Positions 1 through 12,536 of a DNA stretch of 64,000 nt are shown here, one piece after another. A model generated the notes under the pieces. The model was given only the letters and a program-made list of their open reading frames with translations. It made no database searches and was not told where the DNA came from. Where the stretch lies: assembly GCA_963921425.1 (NCBI GenBank), contig OY992837.1:10389896-10453895 (forward strand), written 5' to 3'. Made by a program: the position numbers and the translations under genes. This stretch comes from Dryas octopetala (lineage: Eukaryota > Streptophyta > Magnoliopsida > Rosales > Rosaceae). Position 1 is the stretch's first letter. The number at the start of each line of letters is the position of its first letter.

Positions 1-391
1 CATTGAATTCTGAATTCCAGGTTGGAACTCTGAGATGTTTACTATGCTCCTTGGTTAGTCTATGCATAGTGTTAGCTATGGAATCCTGTTGGATAGTCTG
101 TATCAGAAAGTGTTGTGGTCAATGTCTTAATGCCTGTGTGCTTGTTAACAATGTGAGGGCCTGCCGAATTTGGTAAGAATTGGGCATAAACCCTCTGTAA
201 ATAGTGGCTTCATCTCAAAGAAGTGAGCCCAATAGTAGGTGTGTTTTTAGGGTCATTGGTCTAGGTTTATGGACAAAGATCATATTGGAGTGTAATGTTT
301 ATGAGTTGTGACAGTCTACAGAAACTTGGAAATAAATATGTGTCTTGTTATGCGAGTGATTAACCATTTCTATTTTTTTCTGTATTAATAG

Positions 392-2258
392 GCTGGCTCA
401 GGTATTGGTGGAATGCTAAGTGCAATTCATGGCTTTAATACAGGTATACTATTGTCCCTTTGTCTTCACAATCTCTGTGTTTTCATATGCAAATTTCTTA
501 GCATTGCTTGATTGCAGGGATCCCGTACCTTCAGAACCGGTTGAAGGGACCAAAGTGGCTTCCTTTCTTAGTTGGGGTAGATCTCTTATTTCTGTTGTTT
601 GTAACTTTGTCTCCCAGTTAAATTGGCGTTTATCTTAAGAAAGTTGTACTTATCTTTGCATCAATTTAGCTCACTTTTGTTTTTTTCTTCTTAAAATCAA
701 GCTTCCTCCATTGCTACTGTTTTCGGGTGCCAGTGCTGCATTTGGAGGTAACAATTGTGTCCTTTCTGCATTGGTTTTAAATAAGTCTGAATTAATTAGT
801 TTTTGAATGTGATGAATGTTCTTTGCATTTCGCATTTTTGTTGCTCTTTTTCTTCCATCTTTTTAATTAAAGGTTCACTTGTTTAGCAACCACGGACTGA
901 TTAATTACTGTAAAAATAGAAGAGATTCTTTACTGATTCCCTAGACCCTAGACCTTGACTTACTTGGTTGTACCAAGTTTATATAGACTAAGCGAAGTTC
1001 ATGCTATGTATACAATATCTTTTACCTCCATAACTGAGTCAAATGGGTTTCCCAATGTTCTTAATATCAGTCCAATTTGGTGTTCTTATGATATTGTAAA
1101 ATCAGCATGTCTACATTTGTTTTAATTTAGGCTTCTCGAAGAGCTTATATTTGGTAAAATGACAAAAAGAAATCCTTTTTATGAAGTCATTCAGTTAATC
1201 TAAGAAATCCTTTTTAGTTCTTCGGACTCACCTTGCTGGCTTGCCCACTACATGGTTACACTCGTGGGCCTGTGCGCATGCATGGCTATGGCCCTGACTT
1301 CGTATGCATACCACACATCTAAATAGCATTTACTAGCAATGCCTCTTATATTTCACAATTGTCAGTAGCATGAACATTAACCTGCTGCTCTAGTATGATG
1401 TTTTTACTGTATAAATATATAAATAAATATTTGCAATTACATGAGGCCAATCTTAGTTACTTAGGCACGTGGATATCACGGATCATTTTTCTCCATGCCA
1501 AAATTTCTTCTTGATTTGGAAAACCACTGAAATTAGCCTTCTCCCTCAAAAGTTGTGCCATAAACTTTGGCACTGGATCACATGAGTAGGGGCTGCAGAA
1601 TAATGTTGCCTGAGAAAAGTGGAAGAACAGTTATTGTTAGTTATATGTGGTCCTCTAACTTTTCACACTTCAGGTGGCATTAATAAGGCCATTGTTGTTG
1701 GAGTAATTTTATGGGTTTTGTTTCTTTCGCTCCAAGAGATATGAGAACCAAATGGTTTGAAGTTCATGTAGTGTTGGTATGCAGTCTTCTTTCCATGGTT
1801 TTTTGAACTGGGTACAAATATGACCATTTCAGTCGTTAAGCCGCCCTACACAATCCAATCACCAAGAGCTGGGTTTTAGGACCTTGTGATTTAGAATTCT
1901 GTCATTAACTTAATTAGTAGTATTTGGATATTCAATTTTTATCTGGGTTAGGATTTGGGTTGATCAGATGACCCAGGAGTGGCTATGTGCCACTCCATTA
2001 TATAAAGAAAAGCTGTATGTGCACGAGTTTCTAGGTTTTGTATACAAGAAAGTTTTTGTTTTTCTTGGATGTACAAAGGTTTTGTTCAACTTGCTGTTAA
2101 TGTGGAGTTTTTCAGGTTATGCACTTCCAAAGTTTGTTCAGCTCACTGTGACTTCCTATTATGCCACCTCAAGTGCCTCACATTATGGGATTTCGCTTCT
2201 CACTCGACATATTGAAGAAGCTCACACTTCCCGCTCTCAACAAGAAAAACTCAGATGA
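392..2258 (+). CDS. 3' part of an unrecognised plant membrane protein gene (last four coding exons)
   Basis: Four exons are seen: 392-443, 518-576, 702-747 and 2116-2258. Each is bounded by AG/GT sites, and together they give 300 nt in one frame, that is 99 residues plus a TGA stop. The peptide begins AGSGIGGMLSAIHGFNTG, continues through a hydrophobic stretch (LPFLVGLPPLLLFSGASAAFGG) that could form one or two membrane spans, and ends in a polar tail (SRSQQEKLR). Positions 1-391 read as the intron before the first visible exon, so the N-terminus lies outside the window. The 748-2115 intron is much longer than the others. I do not recognise the family. The coherent splicing, the absence of stops and the membrane-like composition make a real gene likely, but function and location cannot be inferred. 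Confidence 0.7.
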
Positions 2259-3667
2259 TTTCTTGCAGGTGCACATATTAAAGAATCTACTACAATTTTG
2301 TAACTGATGTTATATACATGTAGTTCTAGATGCATGAACTTGTATATGGTTAAGATTTTTCCTTCACTTATTTTATTTCCTCATAATGCACTTTCTTTGA
2401 GTAACATTATTTTAATGAATAAAAAAATAGTTTATCAAGATGATTGTACATTATTGATTGCAGTTTGATTCTTTGTCTGAGGTGTTTGATAATGTGAAAA
2501 TTGACTGGAGAAATTGTCACCACATCCCATTATCTCATCATGAAGAATTGCTAGTGTGTGCCATACCCATTGATTGTGACAGTGACAGCATAATGTGATT
2601 CAGGTCAAGGGCAATTCATAAAAAAATAGGTAAGGACCACAATGGGTTATTATTATGTTAGGAAATCCACTGTAGATTTGGGACACACACAGATCTACCT
2701 TAAGTCATTAATATTGCTTTTGATTTGGCTTAAGTGAATTCTGAGGAATTTGTTCACATTCGGTTGTGCTTAAACGCATTACCAGTTCCTATATGTAGCA
2801 AGGTAGGCCCACCTTTGAAGTAGTTGAGGCACCATTAAAGTACAAAACTATGCAAGCCACGAATTGGCATATGTTGTCCTTGCAGACAACTTCAGCTTTG
2901 AGCAGTAGAGCATCATAAACGTAAAGCAGTAGACTGTAGAGTTAAAACCTGGAGGTATAGTTACTTCTTCAACAATGGGGACCTCTAAAAGGTGAAGATG
3001 GAAAGATTACTTACTGCTAGCTGCAGTAGATCACACGGTTGATTGCTTTTGGTTGGATGAGTTATTGACTTGCTTGAGGGTTGGCCATGAGACTGGTTTT
3101 GACCAAAAAGTACTGAGTTGGTAGTGTCAATTAGTCAGGTTTGAGTATCTTAGGAGTTTGTAATTTAACTCCCTAAAATACCCTTTATTTTAACCAAATT
3201 AAAATAAAATAAAAAATATTTTAAAGATTAAAATAGTAAAACATAAAGACTAATCTATTGGAATGGAAGTTATCAAATAAGTTTGAATGCTATGTGAAGG
3301 TTATCCTATGTAGGGAACGTCACATTATATGAGAATCTCAAACCTTCCAGTTCGAGGACATGTATCGTTATTTATTCCAAGGAAATATAGAATACAATAT
3401 TGGTGGCCCTAAATTTGAAATGTTATAGAATGATATGACTGGAGCTGTATATGTAACAATTACAGGTACTAACCATGAAGTTTTTTTTATTTTTTATTTT
3501 TTAAAAGGTAGAAGAGCCAGAGATGGAACCAAACAGAACGTACGGATCCGACCACTCGGCCTATAAGCTTGTTTGGTAGTTATTGCAAATGCTAATCTAC
3601 ATCTACCATCACCAATTCACCATGATATGACTCTAGACTGTAGTACTCTCCTTGTGGATTAAATTTG
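2259..3667. other. downstream spacer of the first gene, no gene seen
   Basis: AT-rich sequence that would include the 3' UTR of the membrane-protein gene. I found no further coding exon, RNA gene or clear repeat. A pyrimidine tract ending in AG near 2460 could be a 3' UTR splice site, but nothing supports it. Confidence 0.4.
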
Positions 3668-3748
3668 AAGAGTCACATTTTTTTTTTTTTTTGGGTTGAA
3701 AACTCAGGTAACAAATGATGGCAGTCAAGTCAGACAAAGAGTCACATT
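3668..3748 (-). mobile_element. short poly(A)-tailed insertion with 12-bp direct repeats
   Basis: The 12-mer AAGAGTCACATT occurs at 3668-3679 and again at 3737-3748. Between them lie 57 bp that start with a T-run followed by GGGTTGAAAACTCAGG. Read on the minus strand this is a short sequence ending in ...TTTTCAACCC plus a poly(A) tail. Flanking duplication plus a terminal A-tail is the signature of target-primed reverse transcription, so this is probably a severely 5'-truncated LINE or a SINE-type insertion. The parent element is not identifiable from 44 bp. Confidence 0.6.
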
Positions 3749-3834
3749 AGTACTTCATCATATTTAACAATGGGAAAATCTATACCCAATAGTGGAAAAA
3801 TGAACTCGTTAAAACTTAAAGGTTAGAAGGTCAA

Positions 3835-4124
3835 GTTTGGTGTCTAGGATTAGATTGGATAGGTAAACTTTCTAAATTATAGGTATATTGAATGGAGAAA
3901 TTGATGCTAATTTCTAACTTTTGTCCAAGTTGAAGGAAGAAAATGAATGAATCACCAAGAAATTTACCTCTTCCAATCCCCAAAAATTGGTGAGATATTA
4001 ACCCTTTATAACTAATTCATCATATTACTTTAACTTGGACAAAATTTATTAGTTAGTATTAATTTCTTCCTTCAATATACCTTAAATCTAGTAAGTTAAC
4101 CCAATTCAATTCTAGACACCAAAC
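3835..4124. mobile_element. foldback MITE, about 290 bp
   Basis: The two halves are inverted copies. The left arm begins GTTTGGTGTCTAG and the right arm ends CTAGACACCAAAC. Similarity continues inward through the blocks ATATTGAA and TTTTGTCCAAGTT for about 100 bp per arm, with a short loop near 3960. No clear target-site duplication was found, so the superfamily is left open. Confidence 0.7.
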
Positions 4125-4783
4125 GAGAAATATGTTCCTATGTCATACGGACATATAGAATCTTTAGAGTCACATGTAGGAATCTTATCCCTGGCTAAAA
4201 GTTTATGGATAGCCAATCATATGTTTGCAAATGGTTACTTGATTCTCACTTGTTTTTGGAAACAACTAGACTATGGAAACATTAAGGACTTTTCTTCCTA
4301 GGTACATTGTTAAGAGAATCTCAGCTATTGTTCCTCTTGAGGATTATTTGTTATGGTGACCTACTAGTGATGAAAAATTTGGTATTAAGTCACAGTTAGT
4401 TGGCTAGAAAACAAGACTTAATGTACGTGTACGTTCTAGATCTACTCTTTTAAGCGAGTTATGGAAATTAATTGTTATGCTTAGAAATTAGAATTAAGAA
4501 ATTTAGTTAGTTTCTATTGAGAGAGAGATAGAGAGAGAGAGAGTACGTACAAACATAATAACGATTACATTAACCTTTTTCACAAAGTTATAGTCAATTA
4601 TATGATATTGTAAACATTCATAATCTAGAAAGTAATAATTGGATGCATGTTAATCATGATTGTCTATACCTCAAGAAAGTTTTGGATTGGTTATCTCACA
4701 TTTAGTATAGTACATGTATATATACTAGCATTATTCATTTTACTATTGAGAAATTTGAGTCCTCTCTTGCAAATTTGAAACCA

Positions 4784-5512
4784 TCAAAAGATCGATGTAG
4801 TCTTTTGAGTTCTCTCCTCCCTGCTGTACCCTCCCCGCGCTGACCACCATGCCAAGCTCGCACAGCCAAGAAGCCCTAACGCCCGACCACGGCGCCAACG
4901 CAAATGAGCTCGCGCCCGACAGCTTTGCCCAACTTGCATGACCACGCCGCAGTGCCAGCCAAAAGGATGAGCTTCGCAGGCCGTTCGACAGTCATCCGCC
5001 AAAATCGTCGGGTTCGTTCGGCAGCCATCCGTCGAAAATTTAAGTTTCCTTCGACAGCCACCCACCGAACATTCGCTGCAACTCGATCTCCTCAGCCCGG
5101 TGGCGTTCGCCGGCGAACCAGGCGACGAGACACCCACCAAACACTTCCTCTCTCTTCCTTCTTCCTCTCCACACCCGCCAACCACCCAGAAAACCAGCGA
5201 CGGCGCTGAAACCAAAAGCACCACGCTGGCATTGATTCTGTTTCCGGCGGAGTTGGGAGACCGGATCACCCTCCTGTTTCTTAAGATCGAGGCTGGTGTG
5301 TGTGTTTTTTTGGTCGGGGTGAGGGAGGGAAATGGGTTGGTGTGTGTATGTGTGTTTTTTTTTTTTTTTTTTTTTTTTTTCTGTTGATGGGGTTGTGCAA
5401 AGAGAGAAAATGAAATTTGACTTTGGGTGAGAGAAGGAGAGAAGAGTCTTTTCCATTTGATTTTTTTATTTCTTTTAAAAAAGGTGTGCAAAAAAAATTT
5501 AAGAGTGATCAA
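4784..5512. other. GC-rich island with short direct repeats; possible captured gene fragment or transposon interior
   Basis: About 4800-5290 is far richer in C and G than its surroundings and is open in several frames on both strands, which reflects base composition rather than a gene. A motif of the form TTCGRCAGYCAYCC occurs three times between 4985 and 5065. The right side turns into G/T-rich sequence, a T26 tract (5355-5380) and a GTGTGCAAAAAAAA segment near 5486. That resembles the subterminal part of the foldback element at 17185-18452. No terminal repeats or matching target duplication could be found, so the edges are approximate. Confidence 0.4.
5355..5380. repeat. poly(T) tract
   Basis: An uninterrupted run of 26 T residues at the G/T-rich right side of the GC-rich island. 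Confidence 0.9.
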
Positions 5513-8376
5513 ATTACAACCTCTTATTTATTTATGTTGGGCAAAACAAGAGAAAAAAAAAAAAAAAAAAAGTAGATAGAAAACTTTATGTTAGGAGCTA
5601 GGGTACTGTATAAACTGTCAACCTCGTTTGCAAACTTTATAGAGGTGTGGGCCGATGTTTCTTAAATTCCACTGCTCACTGGGTCTCTCTCTCTCTCTCT
5701 CTGATACACTGATACACATACAAGGAGGGAGGGAGAAGGCAGAAGAAGAAAGTGGTCCAACTAATTATTGTGTTTGTACTCTGATCACTCTTTCACTGAT
5801 CTCTGTATGCAATGCAATGCATGTCTTTATTATGTATGCCTTTTATCATCTTCCTCATCACATGCCCCCTTAGATTTTGCATTTACTTGTGGGCCCCCCT
5901 CTCCATAGTTGGACTGACGTTAACTCTGTCACCACTCTCTTTCTTCTTTGGGTGCCTTCTTCTCTTCATATAAAACGAGGCACCCCCCTTCCCATGTATG
6001 TCATAGCTGCTTCTTTCTAATTAATTTGCAATTGCAAAACATTATTTATGGGATATTCTCAATTTTGCCCTTCTTTCTAGTTTATTTCCCTTTTGTTTTC
6101 TTTCTTCTTTTTTGTAATTAGAAAAATAGTAAATGTATTTTGTGTGTTAATTGCTTTATGTTGCCTTTAGAAATATTGCTTTCATTTAATCCTTTCATAG
6201 CATTTTTTTTTTTCTAAAAATTCACTGCTAATGCAAAAATCAACATCTTAACAATTTCTAGTATCATATAATTGTACCTTAAAAGGGAAAATTTATGTTA
6301 AAATGAATATGCATTAGATTCCTCCAATTTATATGATTGAGAATGACCAGAGGCCGGGACATTGCCATTAATTCTATGAATCTTTGGGAGGTTTATTTAT
6401 TTAAATTGGGAAAACAAAAACTTCAACGTACATGATAATAACTTAGACCAAAAGAAAAACATGATGACATGAAATTGATTTCAACACAAGGAAGCTTCCT
6501 ACAATACGTACATTTTACACGTACACACAAAGGTGCATAATAAATTTTTTTTTTTTTTTTGTGTTTTTGGAAATAAAAATTTCATTAAATAATAATTGCG
6601 GAGAGAAAAATTGGGAAGTAGTTAGAAGCACCCTTCCACATCATTGAGCTGGAAAAATTGTCGAAGTGTTTTTCCTATTACTAAATGCTAAAGTTCTTGT
6701 ATTGAAGATATTAATGTTATGAGCAGTACTAGATCTAAAAAACATGCTATCATTAATGTTTGTAAAGAAAACAAAAGTACTTCATTATTGCTTTATTCTT
6801 ATTATTGCCCTTTTCATGCTTGCGACCACACATAATGAACTAAATACCCTCACCAGGTTGCTATTTTCTCTTATTAATTTAGTGGCTTATATTTCCAAGG
6901 TTCACATTTAGCATGTACCAAATATATTTAAAGTTCTGTTTCAAAGGGCAAAGGGCACATGTCCCCTAACACAAAAAAGGTGTTTTAATATTATTGGATG
7001 CTCAATACCTCCTTGACAATAAAAATTAACTAATATTTTCTTTAGGTAATTCTTTTGGCATTTTGTACATTGATTACATAAAAGAATAACCAAGAATGGG
7101 TAGAATTGTGGATATTATTAGATGGGAAATTCTTGAAAGAGTTTCTGAATTTGGTTTCAAGACAAAATCTCTACCTAACTGACTTGGGATTTGAATGGGA
7201 ACAGCTCATTGCCCAATTCCTTGTTGCTGAGATGACTGGCCAGCTTTGGATCTTTCTGGAGTGGATATATATTAGATCACATTACTGCAAAAAATGCTTT
7301 GGTTTCTGTAAATGGCCCTGAGATTTCTTTATATATCTGCTCTGCGAAACAATTTTTTGTTCATATGCTAATGAATAATCCATTTCTTGTCTAGTACTTA
7401 CAGAGCCCCTGTCCAAATAATGAAAAACTTGTTTGAAGTGCAAATCATAGAGTATATAATTCCAGTGCAACTAAAAGTGGATATATCCTTGTAAAAGTGG
7501 TGTAATGTGATAGTTATGATGTTAACTAATTAATGATGGACATCTTCCCAAAATGCTTCAATTAAGTTAGAGATGCAATTATTAGGACAATGAAAAGAAA
7601 CTTTTCCAAGGGCTTAATCAAATGATGGATAATTATTTTGCAAAAGTGAGCAACATGGGCACCATTTAAATTCAAGTACTTGGCTTGTTGCACAAGCAAG
7701 ATATGATCTGTAAGATCATGAATTAAGGTAATGGAAACTGTCAAAACTTTATTAAGATGCGATTTAATTTGGAAACTGAAATTACTTTTCCTCTTCTTTT
7801 TGTTTTAAGATTCATTCAGAAAAAGATTAATGAATTCTCTGCTTGTCTTGACATTATTTGACTTTTAATCTGAGTTGTATATTACAAATCCAAACCCGGT
7901 TTAATTTTATAAGTTCATTAATGTAATTCGCAAGTTTTAATGCCTTCAAAAGAAAAACAAAAACACACACAAACAAAAAAATACGGTAGAACAAATAGGC
8001 AGACAAGTGTTCTACAGTACATATTTTTCCATGATGTTCTGCAAGAGGTTGAGACAAAACACAAATCCCGACATCAAATGAACAATATATATTTTAGCAT
8101 CTTTATGATGAGCATGTGTTGGTTTAATTCATGAGATTCATTGAGTTAAGTCCAATTATATATCAAGGTAGCCAAAAACTCTGACCCCAAGTTGTGTTCC
8201 CACATGCAATAACAGATTGATAAAAATCCATCAAACAAATAGTAGTACTAACTGAATTATTGTTGAAAGAGAAAATGCATATATGCCCCCTCCTCTTCTT
8301 CACTTGTAGTACTACTAGCTAGCTAGAAAAATCTCTAATTTTACACCTATCCCACACCTAAAACTATCCCACCTAA

Positions 8377-8378
<2 letters not shown>
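5513..8378. other. AT-rich spacer without recognisable genes
   Basis: I saw no coding exons, tRNA or known miRNA sequence here. It holds a pyrimidine-rich stretch near 5686-5702, several A/T runs, and a T-run at about 6543-6560 that may be the tail of an old retro-insertion on the minus strand. The short open frames have ordinary spacer composition. Confidence 0.4.

Positions 8379-8443
<65 letters not shown>
8379..8443. repeat. compound (TC)n(AC)n microsatellite
   Basis: About 18 TC units run directly into about 14 AC units. It lies in the spacer downstream (3' side) of the zinc-finger gene. Confidence 0.95.
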
Positions 8444-8445
<2 letters not shown>

Positions 8446-9056
8446 GACACAAATTATAAAAGCAAAGGTACGTACAAAAGAAGGGGAAATAAAGATGGCA
8501 GTCTAACTACCATCTTCATCATATATATGTTCCTTCAAGAGACTGATCGATCTCTTAAGAGAGCAAAAGGGGACACATGCTTTTTCCAAGGGCTGGCTTT
8601 GCCATTTTAAAGCCATGAAAGTTTTGGTACTGCTGCCCTTTGAATGATGAAATTTGTGTTTCTAATCGATCAGGCAAAGAAAAAGTCACCCAATATTTCC
8701 TAGTTGTAGACCCTCTTCAACTTAGCATATATATCACTATCCACCATGTTACATATATATTATTATTATTATTACTTTTATTTTTGAATAACGTACCTTC
8801 ACCCCCTTCGATCTCATTCAGTACAATGCCCCATATTTTTCACTGCAGCTGCTTCAGTTAAAATGGGTTTCTTTAAAAAAAAAAAAAAAAGGAAAAAATG
8901 AATGGCCTTCACAATCACATTGACACTTTGTCTCTTCAGCCATTGGTCTCACGAATAAGGAGGTTCTGCCTCAATCATACAATACATACTGACAACTCTC
9001 TCTCAATTGCACTGAAAATAAGTGATATATATGATGGAGAAAGCATATATATATAT

Positions 9057-9450
9057 GGGATTAATGTCATTTTGCTCCCCAGACTATTACACATGTATCA
9101 GTTTGCTCCCCAGACTTCTAATTTGGAAAATTAAGGACCCTGACTTTTTCAATTTTGCCAATTAAGATTATTCCGTCAATTTATACATTTTTCATCTAAA
9201 ATGTCGAGATGATCAAGCAAAATTTAGCAAGAAATAAAAGAGGAAAAATGATGCATGAGGAAAAAATGATAAGATCTAATTGGAAGGGACCATTTTGCCC
9301 TCAAGATTTGGATAAAAAATGTGTAAATTGACAAAAAAACCTCAATTGGCAAAATTGAAAAAGTCAGAGTCCTTAATTTTCCAAATTAGAAATCTGGGGA
9401 ACAAACTGATACAAGTGTAATAGTCGGGGGAGCAAAATGATATTAATCCC
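9057..9450. mobile_element. Mutator-like MITE, copy 1 (394 bp)
   Basis: The ends are inverted: GGGATTAATGTCATTTTGCT on the left and AGCAAAATGATATTAATCCC on the right. The arms stay complementary for about 130 bp (for example TTAAGGACCCTGACTTTTTC against GAAAAAGTCAGAGTCCTTAA). It is flanked by TATATATAT on both sides (9048-9056 and 9451-9459). That is a possible 9-bp target duplication, though it is weak alone in TA-rich sequence. The second copy at 23207 has an unambiguous 9-bp duplication, which fits a non-autonomous Mutator-like element. Confidence 0.85.
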
Positions 9451-10217
9451 TATATATATATATATACATCAATTAAAGTGTAGTAGCAGCAAGCAATGGC
9501 GCCACCTGCAAATTCCATGGATATATCATTTTCTTTCTGCATATTTTGAGGCAGAGAAGCAGAACAGTAGTCATCAAACCTTATCACCTGATCATCATCT
9601 ATCTCTCTCTCCGCATTAGCTAGCTAGTAGTGTTACACTCAATCAAACCACTTCACCTCTTTCATCACCCCACCTGTCTAACACAACAAATATCGACACA
9701 CCTATGCACACGTGTGTATCTTCAAAAGTCCCATGCACCCCTAACTGATACCATATATTCTTCACACGCGTGGAGAACAATTAATTAACTCTCAAGCAAG
9801 AGACATAAATTATAATATATCATCCTGTTGAAACCAAATCTCATCATCAAAGATTCAAAATAACCCTTTTTTTTTTTCCTTCAGAAAATGTAGGATTTTC
9901 TTGCCAATGTAGTTTTGCTTTCAGAATCATGAAAAAGTACTTCCTAATCTAATGGTTATGAGGATGCAAAAGATAAATTAAGAGGCTAGCTAGCTTTTAC
10001 ATGAACACATCATGTTGGGTCAAAATTAAAAAAACACATAAATAATTAAGGAAAATGCTTAATTTCATCATTTACACACTGAATCATACTAAAAATTGGG
10101 TTCATTTGCATTTCAAAAGATTATATATTAATTGATTAATTACTAATTCCCACATCGATCATGAGATCAAAATTAAATCTCAAATTCTTCTCCCTAAAAT
10201 AGTCATCCAAGTTATTA

Positions 10218-11039
10218 TTACAGATGAAGATCCAAACTCACATGGTCTTGCACACTCGCCTTCGAAGTGGAGTCATACATGTAAGATCCGCTGACTGCCG
10301 GCGAGGACCTCATTTCCTCGCCGGCAAACAGCTGTGGCAGCGGATTCGACAAGGAGCGGTCGGCGCTGTGACCAAAACTAGGGTTCGTACTTCGGACGGC
10401 GGCGGAGGCTGCAGGGATCCGCCACATGGCCAAGGGGCTCCCATTGATGGGTTGTGATTGTGTGTGGTAAGGGTAAGACCCAGCTGGGTTTCCATAGAAC
10501 CTAGCAGTAGTTGCAGTAGCACTCGTAGAATTACCATTCCAGGAGGGATAAGTGGGGTGATGATGAAGTGATGAAGATGATGGTGATGAGGCGTTGAGCC
10601 TGTAATTCATCAGGCCGTACACGTGTGCGTCAGATAATGCTCCATGCACCATGGCTGACTGGAGGTGCTCGCGTTTCGCGTGCTGGCGCTCTCTCTTGTG
10701 TGCGTTTTGGTGGCCTCCCAGGGCTTGAGAGGTTGGGAAGTTCCGGCAGCAGTAATGGCATTCGAATCTCCGGCTGCTCTCGCCGTTGTTTTCGTTGTTG
10801 TTGTTGTTCTTGCTGGTGGTGATGTTGTTGTTGGAGTTGTCTTTTGTGTCTTCGCAAGCATTGGTGTCTATGGATTCAGAGTCGTCAATGGGGTGGTTGG
10901 CATCGCCGCCGCTGAATTCTATGCCGAAGAGGCGGATGCCACCCTTTTCTTTGTTAACCGGGGCGGGGCGGATAAAGGGTAGCTGAGAGAAGGACTCTAC
11001 GTTCATGAAGTCTTGGGTCTCCCTCTCAATCTTGTCCAT
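10218..11039 (-). CDS. ZFP8: GIS/ZFP8-type single C2H2 zinc-finger transcription repressor
   Basis: Intronless frame of 273 residues from an ATG at 11039 to a TAA at 10220-10218. The N-terminus carries [18 protein letters not shown] (residues 7-24), followed by IRLFGIEF. One C2H2 finger uses C94, C97, H110 and H114, with the plant signature QALGGH (105-110) and the basic run KRERQHAKR. The segment HVYGLMNYR follows, and the protein ends in SLDLHL, an EAR-type repression motif. This combination marks the GIS, GIS2 and ZFP8 clade, nuclear factors that in Arabidopsis promote trichome initiation in response to gibberellin and cytokinin. LQSAMVHG and HVYGLMNYR look closer to ZFP8 than to GIS, but the symbol stands for the clade. 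An Asn-rich tract (68-85) is typical low-complexity sequence. The gene stands alone. Its 5' leader contains a GA/CT microsatellite. Confidence 0.95.
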   Translation of the reverse strand: MDKIERETQDFMNVESFSQLPFIRPAPVNKEKGGIRLFGIEFSGGDANHPIDDSESIDTNACEDTKDNSNNNITTSKNNNNNENNGESSRRFECHYCCRNFPTSQALGGHQNAHKRERQHAKREHLQSAMVHGALSDAHVYGLMNYRLNASSPSSSSLHHHPTYPSWNGNSTSATATTARFYGNPAGSYPYHTQSQPINGSPLAMWRIPAASAAVRSTNPSFGHSADRSLSNPLPQLFAGEEMRSSPAVSGSYMYDSTSKASVQDHVSLDLHL

Positions 11040-11055
11040 GAAAAAGAGTAGTGTG

Positions 11056-11056
11056 T

Positions 11057-11080
<24 letters not shown>
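11056..11080. repeat. (AG)n microsatellite in the 5' leader of the zinc-finger gene
   Basis: About 12 AG units lie 17 bp upstream of the start codon, so they read as CT repeats on the coding strand. CT-rich leaders are common in plant promoters and 5' UTRs. An effect on expression is possible but not shown. Confidence 0.9.
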
Positions 11081-11090
<10 letters not shown>

Positions 11091-11319
11091 TGGGTGGAAC
11101 TCAGATATATGGTGGAGAGAATTTGGAAGGGAGAGGAGTCAAGAGGAGAGGCTGTGTTGTGTATGTGGGGGGTGAGAGGAGGGATGGTGTGGGACCTATA
11201 AAAGGGAGTGAGAGACTGTGAATCATATGGACAATTGGGGCTGACCCATCTGAGAGTGAAGCCTGACAGGGCCACACAAGTTTGAGAGTGGCTTTGGCTT
11301 CTCATAAAGTACCACATTT

Positions 11320-12180
11320 GCTTCCTTTCACTTGTTTTTGGTTGGTTTGATATTGGGGGAAAACAGTGGGAAAGTTGTTAGTTACCCCCCCCAAACTTTT
11401 GATAATTTTTGAATCCACCCTTCACCCTTTGTGTTTGCTATCAGAATTAAGGAAAGTCATGATCTATCAAGCAATTATGCTTTACCCAATTTGATAATAA
11501 AGATATTTCATTATCTACACTACTTACCATTTAATAGATTATTAATTAATGATTGCACTAACAGTTATGATGATGATGGGTATGTTAATATATATACGAT
11601 GGATATATGCATAAATTTATATTAATACTAGATGGCCAACTATTATCTCAACCTTTATTTATTAACCGATTTGTCATGCACATGATAAACGGAAGTTTTT
11701 TTATTTGCAATAAATAAATGAGATCTAAAATGAATCCAATAATGAACAATTAAATAAAATAGTGCTAAATAACTCAGTTGAGATTTCATAAAGTTAGATA
11801 ATGATTATTGGTGCCTCTAATACTATTCATAAATTTAAGATGCAATGATCTTATCTAATTATAAGGAATTCATTATGGACTGGCATAAGTAATTAATTAT
11901 AAGAGGTTGAAAGTGCTAATTAAGGTACTAGGGCAGTAGAGTAGGGATTGATAACTAAGTACTTCCTAATTCATTTTTAATTACATTACCAAAATGGGAA
12001 TGGGTTACTTTAAACTAGGAACTTCTTCTTCAGATAATAAATGATTGAATGGGTTACTTTCTATCAAGACTATTTCCATTCTAATTAAGTAGAGTGAAGT
12101 TCCAAAAAGTAATAAAAAGGAATAACTAAGTGATTGAAAGGACACAAAAACATGTTTAATTAGGATATATATATATATAG
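11320..12180. other. promoter-side spacer of the zinc-finger gene
   Basis: AT-rich sequence upstream of the minus-strand zinc-finger gene. No other gene is visible. I could not place a TATA box with confidence in the coding orientation. Confidence 0.4.
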
Positions 12181-12520
12181 TCTCATTCAGGTGCGAACAT
12201 GCCAATGTTTGCACCTAGCGCCGAGCATTTGGTGATTACTGCTGAGCGCTTGGTAATGTAAAATTTTTCTGCACCGAGCGCTCAGACCTGGTTTTTCGGC
12301 ATTTATGTTAGGGTTTAACTTAAATCCTAACATAACGCCTCTACAAATTTCATTCTATTCCTTATGAATTATGAGGTGAATCCATCAACCTATAACCTAA
12401 AAAACGGGCAGAGGAAGCAGTAGCGAGCGCTGCTTACCTGTTTTAAAAAAACTTCACCGAGCTCTCGACGAAGCTACCAAGTACTTGGTGGCTTGTTCAC
12501 ACGTCCGCACCTGAACGACG
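12181..12520. mobile_element. probable TIR element, about 340 bp
   Basis: TTCAGGTGCGAAC near the left end is matched by GTCCGCACCTGAA near the right end, 16 of 21 terminal positions in inverted order. The interior is unusually GC-rich for this spacer and repeats the words CGAGCGCT and GAGCGCT. It sits in a TA-rich target, so a target-site duplication cannot be read reliably. Confidence 0.5.
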
Positions 12521-12536
12521 ATATATATATGTATAG

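Noticed and set aside
4784-5512. Long minus-strand frame of 242 codons
   Set aside because: The sequence is GC-rich and open in several frames on both strands. The translation contains poly-Lys and poly-His/Thr from simple repeats and no recognisable domain.
6543-6600. T-run followed by GTGTTTTTGGAAATAAAAATT, possibly a LINE 3' end on the minus strand
   Set aside because: No matching direct repeat was found on the other side, so the insertion could not be bounded.
11197-11204. TATAAAAG word near the zinc-finger gene
   Set aside because: It is oriented on the plus strand while the gene is on the minus strand, so it cannot be its TATA box. No plus-strand gene follows it.
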